Positions 1 through 7,329 of a stretch of 9,428 nt of DNA are shown in pieces. The DNA is from an uncultured bacterium (GTDB taxonomy: Bacteria > Patescibacteriota > Microgenomatia > UBA1406 > GWC2-37-13). Within the stretch, counting starts at the first letter, position 1, and the number at the start of each line of letters is the position of its first letter. The notes under the pieces are model-generated. The model was not told the origin of the DNA and ran no database searches. It saw only the letters and a program-made list of their open reading frames with translations. Position numbers and translations under genes: made by a program. Location: the NCBI GenBank assembly GCA_937914905.1, contig CALESU010000089.1, positions 1-9,428 of the forward strand, in the 5' to 3' direction.

Positions 1-286
1 GATGCGTTGAAGTAAGATACCTCAATAGTTCTTCTGATTCGATGGAAAAATACCTTTTCCCTTGATACGAGTTAACGGATGATTTAAAAGCTTCTGTTGA
101 TGAACCTTTGAACGAAATTGTCCGGAATCGAAGAGTGGTATCCAGGCCGAATAATCCTCCTACTGTTACAAGGAGAATGAGTAAGAAAATAATACTACCG
201 ATGTAGTTCTTGAGCGACAGCTTGAGCCAGAGTGTGTGCTCCGTTTGTGGAATATGTTCGTGCAAGACTGGAGAAGGATTGTCCAT
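1..286 (-). CDS. ftsQ: FtsQ-like division protein with POTRA domain (partial, 3' end outside window)
   Basis: I translated this by hand; it is open at the window edge, with 95 codons visible. It begins at ATG 286-284, the only ATG between the in-frame stop at 304-302 and the membrane segment. A polar cytoplasmic tail of about 29 residues is followed by one membrane helix (about 30-48, core IIFLLILLVTVGG) and then a POTRA-like start: FRTISFKG, a helix, and YQGKRYFSIESEELLRYL, matching the family pattern of strand, Gly, helix, 'G..yf.i....l...l'. FtsQ/DivIB is a bitopic divisome protein that scaffolds FtsB/FtsL and regulates septal synthesis. The position directly after murG fits the dcw order. 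The first 92 bases overlap the end of murG, which is long for such a pair. No Shine-Dalgarno sequence precedes the ATG; an in-frame TTG at 265 is a weaker alternative. The rest of POTRA and the beta domain cannot be seen. Confidence 0.8.
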   Translation of the reverse strand, partial: MDNPSPVLHEHIPQTEHTLWLKLSLKNYIGSIIFLLILLVTVGGLFGLDTTLRFRTISFKGSSTEAFKSSVNSYQGKRYFSIESEELLRYLTSTH

Positions 287-1319
287 AGGTGTTAGGGGTA
301 CTTACTATAGATTGTATCATTGTGAGCAGTTTTTGACTGTCGTCTTCTTGTTCGAAAATATCAGCAACTCCTGCATTTTTGAGAATGTGCGCATGGAGAC
401 GTTGCTCGTCAAACGCAGACCAAGGAAGAGGTATGAGAATGGCGGGCTTTTGAAACAAGATGATTTCAAAAAACGTATTTGCTCCCGATCTTGTTACGAT
501 TAGGTCTGCATTTTTAAAGTACTTTCCTACCTTTTCACTATCAACGTGCTCAAAAATTTCGTATTCTCGAGCAAGTTCATGCGGAAGGGTTTTTTTGAGT
601 TGGGTGAGCCTTTCAAAGTCTCCATACTCTTGAATATTACCCGTCTGATGAACTAAGTGATACGAAGCAAGGAGGGTAGGGAGAATATGCTCTATGTGGG
701 TGTTGATTGCATGAGAACCCAGAGACCCTCCAGTGACGTAAATAAGGGGACGTGAGCTCTCTACTTGCTCTCGGCTACCTTCACTTGTGCTTGCAAATCT
801 ACGCATTGGATTCCCCGAAACCTCCACTTTTCCCTTTGAAAAATACTGAGCACTTTCAGGAAATGAAGTGAATACTCGTTTTGCAAGGTGCCCGATAATT
901 CGGTTTGCCAATCCTGGCCGAATAGTCTGCTCGTGTGTCACGATGGGAATACCAAATAGAGAGCTGACAATACTCACCGGAAGCGCAATATATCCACCAA
1001 ATGAAACAATGAGATTAGGTTTCTCTCGTAACAATACCCGTATCACGTCAAAAAATCCAAGGGGAATTTTCACGATTTCAACTACTGTTGCAAGTGATAC
1101 TGATCGATTCATTCTCCCTGCCCGAATGTGAAAAAAAGGGATTTTTCGATGGGTAATTTCTTGATACTCAAAGCTAGGGATATTACTTTTCTCTGTATAA
1201 GACCTACCCGCAAAGAGAATCCGAACATCTGATTGTTCTTTTTGAAGTATGTCAATTACCGCAAGAGCGGGAGTAACATGACCTCCGGTAAAGAGAACGG
1301 TTCGTATTTGAGTATTCAT
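195..1319 (-). CDS. murG: MurG, UDP-GlcNAc:lipid I N-acetylglucosaminyltransferase
   Basis: MurG transfers GlcNAc from UDP-GlcNAc to lipid I at the inner face of the membrane, giving lipid II. The 374 residues are close to the usual length and show the two-lobed GT28 layout. The N lobe has a glycine loop TGGHVTPALAV (11-21), VSFGGYIALPVSI (105-117) and HEQTIRPGLANR (129-140). The C lobe has YVTGGSLGS (194-202), HQTG (224-227), TRSGANTFFEI with the UDP-GlcNAc-contacting Glu285 (276-286), and DEQRLHA (304-310). Two family positions differ: the first loop is TGGH where GGTGGH is usual, and HEQT replaces HEQN. It overlaps ftsW by four bases (ATGA), which suggests translational coupling. The bases before the ATG contain no Shine-Dalgarno sequence. 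The stop is TAG at 197-195, inside the next gene. Confidence 0.94.
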   Translation of the reverse strand: MNTQIRTVLFTGGHVTPALAVIDILQKEQSDVRILFAGRSYTEKSNIPSFEYQEITHRKIPFFHIRAGRMNRSVSLATVVEIVKIPLGFFDVIRVLLREKPNLIVSFGGYIALPVSIVSSLFGIPIVTHEQTIRPGLANRIIGHLAKRVFTSFPESAQYFSKGKVEVSGNPMRRFASTSEGSREQVESSRPLIYVTGGSLGSHAINTHIEHILPTLLASYHLVHQTGNIQEYGDFERLTQLKKTLPHELAREYEIFEHVDSEKVGKYFKNADLIVTRSGANTFFEIILFQKPAILIPLPWSAFDEQRLHAHILKNAGVADIFEQEDDSQKLLTMIQSIVSTPNTYGQSFSSLARTYSTNGAHTLAQAVAQELHR

Positions 1320-2428
1320 GATTTTTTAACCGTTTTTGCAACGTTTAATGCAATTCCCAAAAAAACAAATGAGATGATCATTGAATTTCCTCCGTAGGAT
1401 ATGAAGGGAAGTGTTACGCCAGTAAGAGGGATAATATTCACCATTCCTCCTAAATTAACCATGATTTGCATTGCAAAATAAACGAATATTCCCCCTATTA
1501 AAAGCTTACCAAACTGATCCGTAACCGCATTGTAGAGCTGATAGAGCTTGTATAAGAAGAATGCATACAGCATTATGAGTACGAAGCTTCCCGCAAATCC
1601 CATCTCTTCTCCGATAATTGCGAATATGGAGTCAGTGTGTGCTTCGGGGAGAAATAAGTATTTTTGTCTTGATGCACCAAAACCTCTCCCAAAGATGCCA
1701 CCTTCAGAAAGGGATATGAGAATTTGATTTACATGAAATCCCACACCCAATGGATCTTGGCTCGGATCGAGAAACGCAGCTATTCTTCGTAAGCGGTACG
1801 GAGCTGCCATAATAAGGCCGACTAATGCAACGGCGCCAACCGGAAGAAATAGGAAAAGTGACTTTGCTTTTTTCCCCGCAAGTACGTAGAGCGCAATCCC
1901 AAGTGATGCGATAATGATCGAGGCTCCTAAGTCAGGTTGCAAAAGCAAAAGACCAATCAAACTTCCCATAATGAGTGCAAATCCCATGAAGCTAAATTCC
2001 TTTTTAGTAAACCATGAGGATAAATATAAAATGAGGGCAAGTCGTGCAAGTTCTGAAGGTTGAACCGTAACTATACCTAAATCTATCCAACCTCGTGTTC
2101 CTCCTACTCTTGAGCCAATGCCGGGTATTAATACAATGAGAAGTAAAGCGTAAGTGGCGAGCAAAATGGGGAATCCTAATCGAAATAATTTTTGATAGGA
2201 AAACATACTGAAAAACCACATGGCAAGTGAGCCAATAAGAAGCCAGCGCATTTGGAGTTTTAAATAATGAAAACTATCTCCGAAAGCTTGAAGAGCGCGT
2301 ATAGAAGAAGCTTCAAATACAAAAACAAGTCCAACTAAACTCAATATGAGCGCAATTACCACCAGCACATATCCGCGAGGCTTATTATCCGTGAGAGGTT
2401 GCACCCTTCTTTTAATTTTTCTCGCCAT
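1316..2428 (-). CDS. ftsW: FtsW, SEDS-family peptidoglycan glycosyltransferase
   Basis: This is a 370-residue polytopic membrane protein of the SEDS family, which polymerises lipid II into glycan strands with a partner transpeptidase. A basic cytoplasmic start (MARKIKRR) leads into about ten membrane helices. Signature segments are GGTRGWIDLG (109-118), QPSELARLALILYL (123-136), QPDLGAS (164-170, with the conserved Asp166), a large loop with GFGASRQKYLFLPEAHTDSIFAI (249-271) and IGEEMGF, and the C-terminal PLTGVTLPFISYGGNS (334-349). RodA shares these motifs. FtsW is preferred because the gene lies between murD and murG, the classical dcw position. It overlaps murD by 17 bases in another frame and murG by four. 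AACAATATG precedes the coding sequence, with no Shine-Dalgarno sequence. Confidence 0.93.
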   Translation of the reverse strand: MARKIKRRVQPLTDNKPRGYVLVVIALILSLVGLVFVFEASSIRALQAFGDSFHYLKLQMRWLLIGSLAMWFFSMFSYQKLFRLGFPILLATYALLLIVLIPGIGSRVGGTRGWIDLGIVTVQPSELARLALILYLSSWFTKKEFSFMGFALIMGSLIGLLLLQPDLGASIIIASLGIALYVLAGKKAKSLFLFLPVGAVALVGLIMAAPYRLRRIAAFLDPSQDPLGVGFHVNQILISLSEGGIFGRGFGASRQKYLFLPEAHTDSIFAIIGEEMGFAGSFVLIMLYAFFLYKLYQLYNAVTDQFGKLLIGGIFVYFAMQIMVNLGGMVNIIPLTGVTLPFISYGGNSMIISFVFLGIALNVAKTVKKS

Positions 2429-3647
2429 ATTGTTTTACGAATTCTTGAAACTCATTGCCTTTGTGAATGTAATCCTTCCACAGTGAATAACTGGGAGATG
2501 CAGTTGAAAGCAGACAGATTGAAGTTTCAGAAGTGTTCCTATATGCAAATTGCACTGCTTCTTCCATACTACTCGTTTCACAAACGGTCCAATTCTCAAG
2601 ACCTTCTGCTTCAAGAGCTTTTTTGATACGAGCTCCTGAATCGGGGAAAAGAACCACGTATGTAATATTACATTTCTTGAGTATGCGAGCAAGCTCTTGA
2701 AAATCGTACCCTCTATCTTCCCCACCCAAAAAAATACATGACGTATTCGGTAATGCATGAATTGCAGCGATAGTTGACTCAGGAGCGGTTGAAATGGCGT
2801 CATCTATAAAAGTAATTCCTTTATATGTCCCCACTTCTTGCAATCTATGAGGGAGCGGTTGAAATGTTTTGATCGCTTTATACGCTAAGGCGTCTGATAT
2901 TCCCATAAGACGGGACACCGTGACAGCTCCTCTAACATTCGATTCGTTATGCTCACCCAAAAGGGGGGTGTAGGGCGGTTGGATATCTGTACCAAAGGGA
3001 ATACTCTTTGCTCGAGTGGATTTAGTCCAGGCCACAAACTCCTCGAAGTTGGGATTATATACAAAATAATCTTCTGGTATTGCGCTTAGCACTATATGTT
3101 GCTTAGCCGCATAATATTGAGCAAGTGTTTTATGATGAGGAATGTGTTCAGGAAAGAGAGAAGTACAAACAGATATATGGGGTGAAAAAGTACAATCTTC
3201 AAGCTGATAACTAGAAAGTTCTATAACAAAAATGATTGCATCTTCAGAGGGATTAAGCAAACTCTCAAGCATGGGCTTCCCAATATTTCCTACCAAACGT
3301 ACATTCTTTCCCGATACAGAGAGGATATGTGCAATAAGAGATGACGTGGTGCTCTTTCCTTTTGAACCAGTGACGCCAATGGTAGTATGTCTCGAATCCA
3401 GATTAGCAAAAAAGATATTGGTTGCGGTGGTGTGAGGAGTATGGATCTGGTCAAGAGGAATTCCGGGAGATCTGATAACGATATCGTACTCTCGTTGATT
3501 GTCTAAGTATCCAGGGCCATCTTCCCTATCTGCTTTTTCAACTTGAGCAGTGGGCGCAAACTTATTCAAATACTCCATTGTAGCCTTTCCTTCAATACCA
3601 TACCCGGCAATAAGAATCTTTTTTCCCGCAAGCTCACTTACTTTCAT
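2412..3647 (-). CDS. murD: MurD-type ligase, probably MurD2 (UDP-MurNAc-L-Ala--L-Glu ligase)
   Basis: A Mur ligase of 411 residues that adds glutamate to UDP-MurNAc-L-Ala using ATP in the cytoplasm. The N-terminal UDP-binding domain carries KKILIAGYGIEGKA (9-22). The central ATPase domain has the P-loop GVTGSKGKSTT (91-101), ELSSYQLE (143-150) and the LPHRLQEVG linker (265-273). The C-terminal domain has GGEDRGYDF (308-316) and TASPSYSLWKDYIHKGNEF (382-400). Two segments near the amino-acid site differ from classical D-Glu-specific MurD: DDAISTAPES (282-291) stands where NDSKATN is usual, and GGEDRG where GGDGKG is usual. Together with the upstream murL, this suggests the MurD2 form that adds L-Glu. 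That specificity is inferred from context and memory of the family, not demonstrated. It overlaps murL by 14 bases and ftsW by 17 and has no visible Shine-Dalgarno sequence. Mur ligase identity is certain; the L-Glu assignment is about 0.75. Confidence 0.9.
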   Translation of the reverse strand: MKVSELAGKKILIAGYGIEGKATMEYLNKFAPTAQVEKADREDGPGYLDNQREYDIVIRSPGIPLDQIHTPHTTATNIFFANLDSRHTTIGVTGSKGKSTTSSLIAHILSVSGKNVRLVGNIGKPMLESLLNPSEDAIIFVIELSSYQLEDCTFSPHISVCTSLFPEHIPHHKTLAQYYAAKQHIVLSAIPEDYFVYNPNFEEFVAWTKSTRAKSIPFGTDIQPPYTPLLGEHNESNVRGAVTVSRLMGISDALAYKAIKTFQPLPHRLQEVGTYKGITFIDDAISTAPESTIAAIHALPNTSCIFLGGEDRGYDFQELARILKKCNITYVVLFPDSGARIKKALEAEGLENWTVCETSSMEEAVQFAYRNTSETSICLLSTASPSYSLWKDYIHKGNEFQEFVKQYGEKN

Positions 3648-4971
3648 AGGTGATTGATTGAAATGGCAATGGAAGAACGGTTTTGTCTATATGCATGATG
3701 GATTGAGAAACTGCCTTGACATCAATTCCATTCCAAAGTGAATCTTTTGCCATCTGAATCACCGGAGAATCAGAAAATTGACCATCTTTGTCAATCTGAT
3801 ACAGTGCGAAATTTACTTCGTCGTACGTTCCCACACATTCAAAAGGTTTCGCCCCTGTGAGCCCCATCAATTTTTGGTACAAAGGAATAAGATCTGCCCT
3901 GTCTAACAGATTTGATCCGATAATGCGAATTACTTCATCGCGTTTTAAATGAACTGCAAGTAAGAGAAACACAAACGCACATTTTGGACAATTTCCACAC
4001 CAGCGTTTTTCGGCCAATTGAGTAATGGAAAAATTTCTGTTACAACTTGAGAATACTTCGAAATACTGATGATATTGTGAAAAGAATTTTGCCACTAGAT
4101 ACTCAGATAACGGTCTTATTAAGGAAAAATAGATCAATCCCGAACTCCAAATGCTTTCAATATATCCCTGCATCATGCTTTCAAATTCAAACGATTTACT
4201 CCATTGATGATTGATCTGTACTCCCAAATACTCCCGATTCCCCTCGTTTGCGCTTCGTTCATTACTCACAATCAATCCGTTATACCCCAACCAAACTGAG
4301 CTCAAAGATCCCAAAAATGCATAAATAAGCGATATAGGAATGTGACCATTGAAGGAATCCTCTCGAGAATTTATGTGAAATAAACGAGGGTCTATCGTGC
4401 GCTTGATCCGAATCGCAGAAACGCCCATCGTGTTGAGCACTTCATCAATGAGTGGATACGGTTTTTGGGTTTCCACAACAAACCCTTTGAAAGGAATATT
4501 GTTTTTTTTGAGAAGTTCCGCAGAAACAAGAGAGTCTTTTCCCCCTCCAACCCCCAATAGATATTCAGTATTTTGAGTTAGCTTTTTGGGAACTACTATT
4601 TGAGACGAATCAGAGGGGAAATGGATAAGATTTCGAAAATCAATCTGATTTCGATAAAAAAATTCTCCTAACCCTTTCGTATAAACATTATCCCAAAAAT
4701 GAGCCTGATCGGGAGAAATGGAGTAAGTGGAAAATATGATTTCTTTGGGACAATAGGTCTTCCAATAACTAATGCCAAGAGCAATGTGAACACCATGTAG
4801 GAGTTCGTGAAAAGATGAATCTGTTTGGAGAGCGGGGTTTTTGAGAGTGGATGGAAACGAAATTCGCTCAACAAAAGGAAGGGATTCAGAACCACGATCT
4901 ATACGATAAGAAAAATCTACCCCCGTAAGATCTTCGAGAAGGTGATAATCTCCAAACACAAACGCATCCAT
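3634..4971 (-). CDS. murL: MurL, UDP-MurNAc-L-alanyl-L-glutamate epimerase
   Basis: MurL (first described in Xanthomonas) inverts the terminal L-Glu of UDP-MurNAc-L-Ala-L-Glu to D-Glu in an ATP-dependent reaction, replacing free D-Glu supplied by MurI. The 445 residues match the family's length. After an N-terminal domain of about 130 residues comes a PP-loop of the adenylating superfamily, LLGVGGGKDSLVS (138-150). Family-typical blocks follow: SNERSANEGN (236-245), INHQWSKSFEFE (253-264), RPLSEYLVAKF (286-296), SSCNRN (308-313) and WCGNCPKCAFVFLLLA (324-339). The four cysteines (310, 325, 328, 331) look like a metal or Fe-S site. ATG 4971 lies 41 bases after the PBP stop and exactly six bases after a TATAAT box. 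The gene overlaps murD by 14 bases, which strongly supports a role in glutamate incorporation. Recognised from motif memory; other PP-loop enzymes (TilS, QueC, asparagine synthase) lack the SNERSANEGN and WCGNCPKC blocks. Confidence 0.87.
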   Translation of the reverse strand: MDAFVFGDYHLLEDLTGVDFSYRIDRGSESLPFVERISFPSTLKNPALQTDSSFHELLHGVHIALGISYWKTYCPKEIIFSTYSISPDQAHFWDNVYTKGLGEFFYRNQIDFRNLIHFPSDSSQIVVPKKLTQNTEYLLGVGGGKDSLVSAELLKKNNIPFKGFVVETQKPYPLIDEVLNTMGVSAIRIKRTIDPRLFHINSREDSFNGHIPISLIYAFLGSLSSVWLGYNGLIVSNERSANEGNREYLGVQINHQWSKSFEFESMMQGYIESIWSSGLIYFSLIRPLSEYLVAKFFSQYHQYFEVFSSCNRNFSITQLAEKRWCGNCPKCAFVFLLLAVHLKRDEVIRIIGSNLLDRADLIPLYQKLMGLTGAKPFECVGTYDEVNFALYQIDKDGQFSDSPVIQMAKDSLWNGIDVKAVSQSIMHIDKTVLPLPFQSITYESK

Positions 4972-4977
4972 CGTTCT

Positions 4978-4983
4978 ATTATA
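4978..4983 (-). promoter_or_regulatory. Candidate -10 box (TATAAT) placing a start site at the murL ATG
   Basis: Read on the minus strand, a perfect TATAAT is followed by six bases (AGAACG) and then the murL ATG at 4971. With ordinary sigma70 geometry the +1 base would be the A of that ATG, giving a leaderless transcript. The hexamer 17 bases upstream (CGTATT) is a poor -35, so the box is weak or depends on other contacts. It lies in one of only two real gaps in the cluster. Confidence 0.4.
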
Positions 4984-5012
4984 CCCAAAATGGGAAGAAG
5001 AATACGACCTTA

Positions 5013-7277
5013 TTAGGGAGTATTGGTGCTTTGTTCAGGAGGAATGGTTTGAGATGCTTGTTGAATGACGCGTTTTTGACAGTAGGAATTTGACTCAGTT
5101 CCCCTTATAAAATACTCAACTCGTCCTCCATAGCAAGGTATTCCAACAACATTTTCAGGAATTTGCCTTTCATTTTTCATTTCATGTTCTTCAATAAGAT
5201 ATTTCATGACGCGATTAAAAATGGGGCCTGCTCCCAGTGAACCTGCAATTCTATGCATGGGGGAATTATTATTATTTCCTACCCAAACGCCAACTACAAC
5301 TTTATCGGTAAAACCCACTGTCCAAGCGTCTTTATAGTCATTCGTTGTTCCTGTTTTTGCAGAAACCACATAGTTAGGGATGGCAAGAGGATTGTTCGCT
5401 CCAAATGCTTGTTGTCGAGCAATATTGTCCGATAAAATATCAGAGATGATATAAGCTACTCCTTCATCGAGGACATTTTGCGACTCTGATCCTTGTCGGA
5501 GCACACTTCTCTCGTAGTAATCCGTTATGCGAATAAAGGGAGTTGGCTCCACACGATTTCCCCCGTTTGCAAACACCCCATAAACCTGAACCAAGTCCAT
5601 CAATGTCACCTCTCCCCCACCTAAAGCAAGAGAGAGACCGAATCGTGACGAATCTTCCCAGGTGTCAATGCCCATTGAGTTACCGAAGCTTACAAAATTC
5701 GAAACTCCCAACTGATTGAGCACTTTCACTGCCGGAATATTGTATGAATTTCCAAGAGCGTATCTGATCGGAACTTTTCCGTGATATTGACGATCATAAT
5801 TTACCGGAATATATGAGGGTCCCCCTTGAAACTGAAAGACAATAGGAGAATCATCAATGATACTTGCTGCGGTAAACCCATTTTCTAAAGCCATTGCGTA
5901 GAGCATGGGCTTAAGTGTAGAACCAGGTTGACGAGGCGCAGTGGTGACATTATATGCACCATACTGCTCTTTGAAGTAATCAACCGAACCTACCATTGCA
6001 AGAATCTCTCCTGTTTTGGGATCCATAACCACCACTCCGCCATTTGTTGCGTTCATGGACGCGATTTTAGCGAGTTCTTCCGTAAGGATTTTTTCTACTT
6101 CACGTTGGATGGAAAGATCTAAGGAAGTGGTTACTCGAAAACCGGCTTCTTCAACCTGCTTGGAGCCATATTCATTTTCTAACACATTCTTGACATACAT
6201 TACAAAATGGGGAGATTTAATATTTGTGGTTGGGGGAAGGAACGCCAATTCTTCTTGAATGGTAGTTTCATATTGTTCTTTCGTGATCGCATTTTCTTTG
6301 AGCATTTCTCCTAAAACTTGATCTCTCCGCCTTCTTGCAAGATCGGGGTCAATAAATGGTGAAAAGATTGACGGAGCCTTTGGAAGGCCCGCAAGAAGTG
6401 CCGCTTCCCCGAGAGAAAGAGCTTTTGCTGATTTTCCAAAATATACTTTTGAAGCTTCTTCTATCCCATACGCAGAACCTCCGTAAGGTACTTGATTCAA
6501 ATACAGTTCGAGAATCTCTTGTTTTGAATATAATTGCTCTGTCCAAATGGCAAGAATGATCTCTTTCAGCTTTCTTTCGATAGTTCGCTCCGGAGTAAGT
6601 AATGCAGTCTTTACCAACTGTTGGGTGATGGTTGAACCACCTTGAAGCTCATTGGTGGTCAGCGTGTCTTTTACAGCGCGCAGTATTCCCCCTACAAGCG
6701 AAACTCCCTGATGATGGTAAAATTGCCTGTCCTCAATGGAAATTGTCGCATCAATGACATACTTTGGCACATCTGCAAGAGGAATCGCAGTTCTATTTAC
6801 GTCGCGATATATTTCATAGAGAAGTTTGCCATTTCGATCATAGAGATGAGATGATTGAGCATAATTGATATGCCCAATTGCCTTCGGGGAAGGAAGTGAG
6901 GTAACGAATTGATAAAGCTGTAATATGACAATTACAACAAGACAAAAGGCAATACCATACACAAATGAAGTGAAATATGAGCTGACTATAAACGAATACG
7001 TTTTACGAATAGTACTGATTCCGAAGCGCGCTAAGCTAAACACAAAATCACCAATCATCCGAGGAATGCGCAGGATGAATTCAAAAAGGAAGCGTTTGGA
7101 CAAGCTGAAAATAAAAGCTCGGCCATGCATCACTTGTTCCGAAAGAATGATTGATTTTACAAAAGAATACAGTTTGGCAATAACCACAAAGGGGAATTGG
7201 AGAGCAGTAAGTACTGACCGGCCCAAAAAGATTTGGAAGAGAACCAAATAATAAAGCCCTTTCATTAACCCGTTCAT
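5013..7277 (-). CDS. Class A penicillin-binding protein (bifunctional transglycosylase/transpeptidase)
   Basis: This PBP1A-type enzyme polymerises lipid II and cross-links stem peptides outside the membrane. From ATG 7277 it has 754 residues. The GT51 domain shows IEDRQFYHHQG with catalytic Glu182, GGSTITQQLVK (213-223), RKLKEIILA (235-243), ILELYLNQVPYG (255-266) and GEAALLAGLPKAPS (290-303). The transpeptidase domain has the nucleophile motif S453-T-L-K456, SYN (511-513) and KTGT (641-644). Before the GT domain lies an unusual stretch of about 125 residues with several hydrophobic and basic segments, ending in the main membrane helix (about 104-125). The C-terminal tail has two cysteines (715, 733) that could pair. 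The same frame extends to ATG 7295 and GTG 7325. I chose 7277 because it sits in a sensible position after the promoter at 7357-7330 with a weak GGGGA upstream; ATG 7265 is also possible. The stop is 41 bases before murL. Confidence 0.94.
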   Translation of the reverse strand: MNGLMKGLYYLVLFQIFLGRSVLTALQFPFVVIAKLYSFVKSIILSEQVMHGRAFIFSLSKRFLFEFILRIPRMIGDFVFSLARFGISTIRKTYSFIVSSYFTSFVYGIAFCLVVIVILQLYQFVTSLPSPKAIGHINYAQSSHLYDRNGKLLYEIYRDVNRTAIPLADVPKYVIDATISIEDRQFYHHQGVSLVGGILRAVKDTLTTNELQGGSTITQQLVKTALLTPERTIERKLKEIILAIWTEQLYSKQEILELYLNQVPYGGSAYGIEEASKVYFGKSAKALSLGEAALLAGLPKAPSIFSPFIDPDLARRRRDQVLGEMLKENAITKEQYETTIQEELAFLPPTTNIKSPHFVMYVKNVLENEYGSKQVEEAGFRVTTSLDLSIQREVEKILTEELAKIASMNATNGGVVVMDPKTGEILAMVGSVDYFKEQYGAYNVTTAPRQPGSTLKPMLYAMALENGFTAASIIDDSPIVFQFQGGPSYIPVNYDRQYHGKVPIRYALGNSYNIPAVKVLNQLGVSNFVSFGNSMGIDTWEDSSRFGLSLALGGGEVTLMDLVQVYGVFANGGNRVEPTPFIRITDYYERSVLRQGSESQNVLDEGVAYIISDILSDNIARQQAFGANNPLAIPNYVVSAKTGTTNDYKDAWTVGFTDKVVVGVWVGNNNNSPMHRIAGSLGAGPIFNRVMKYLIEEHEMKNERQIPENVVGIPCYGGRVEYFIRGTESNSYCQKRVIQQASQTIPPEQSTNTP

Positions 7278-7329
7278 TGTGTGATTTTTCCCCATGCAAA
7301 GTGATAAAGTTGAGAAATACTGCACAGAT

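Noticed and set aside
210..503. Plus-strand open frame inside murG
   Set aside because: Shadow of murG and ftsQ on the opposite strand; no recognisable motif, ribosome site or family.
2435..2803. Minus-strand 122-codon open frame within murD
   Set aside because: Out-of-frame shadow of a clear MurD; no domain recognised.
3634..4971. MurL gene read as a tRNA-modifying or QueC-like PP-loop enzyme
   Set aside because: The PP-loop alone would allow it, but the SNERSANEGN, NHQWSKS and WCGNCPKC blocks, the length and the overlap with murD all point to MurL.
4984..4994. CCCA-TTT-TGGG hairpin in the PBP-murL gap as a terminator
   Set aside because: The stem is only four base pairs and no T-tract follows; it also runs straight into the TATAAT box.
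6925..7251. Plus-strand 108-codon open frame over the PBP N-terminus
   Set aside because: It is rich in Lys, Arg, Ile and Thr, as expected of the complement of a hydrophobic coding stretch. Nothing supports expression.
7278..7325. GTG start at 7325 (and ATG at 7295) for the PBP
   Set aside because: The GTG lies at or before the predicted transcription start and the added residues look non-functional. ATG 7295 has no Shine-Dalgarno sequence. The ATG at 7277 was preferred, though 7295 cannot be excluded.
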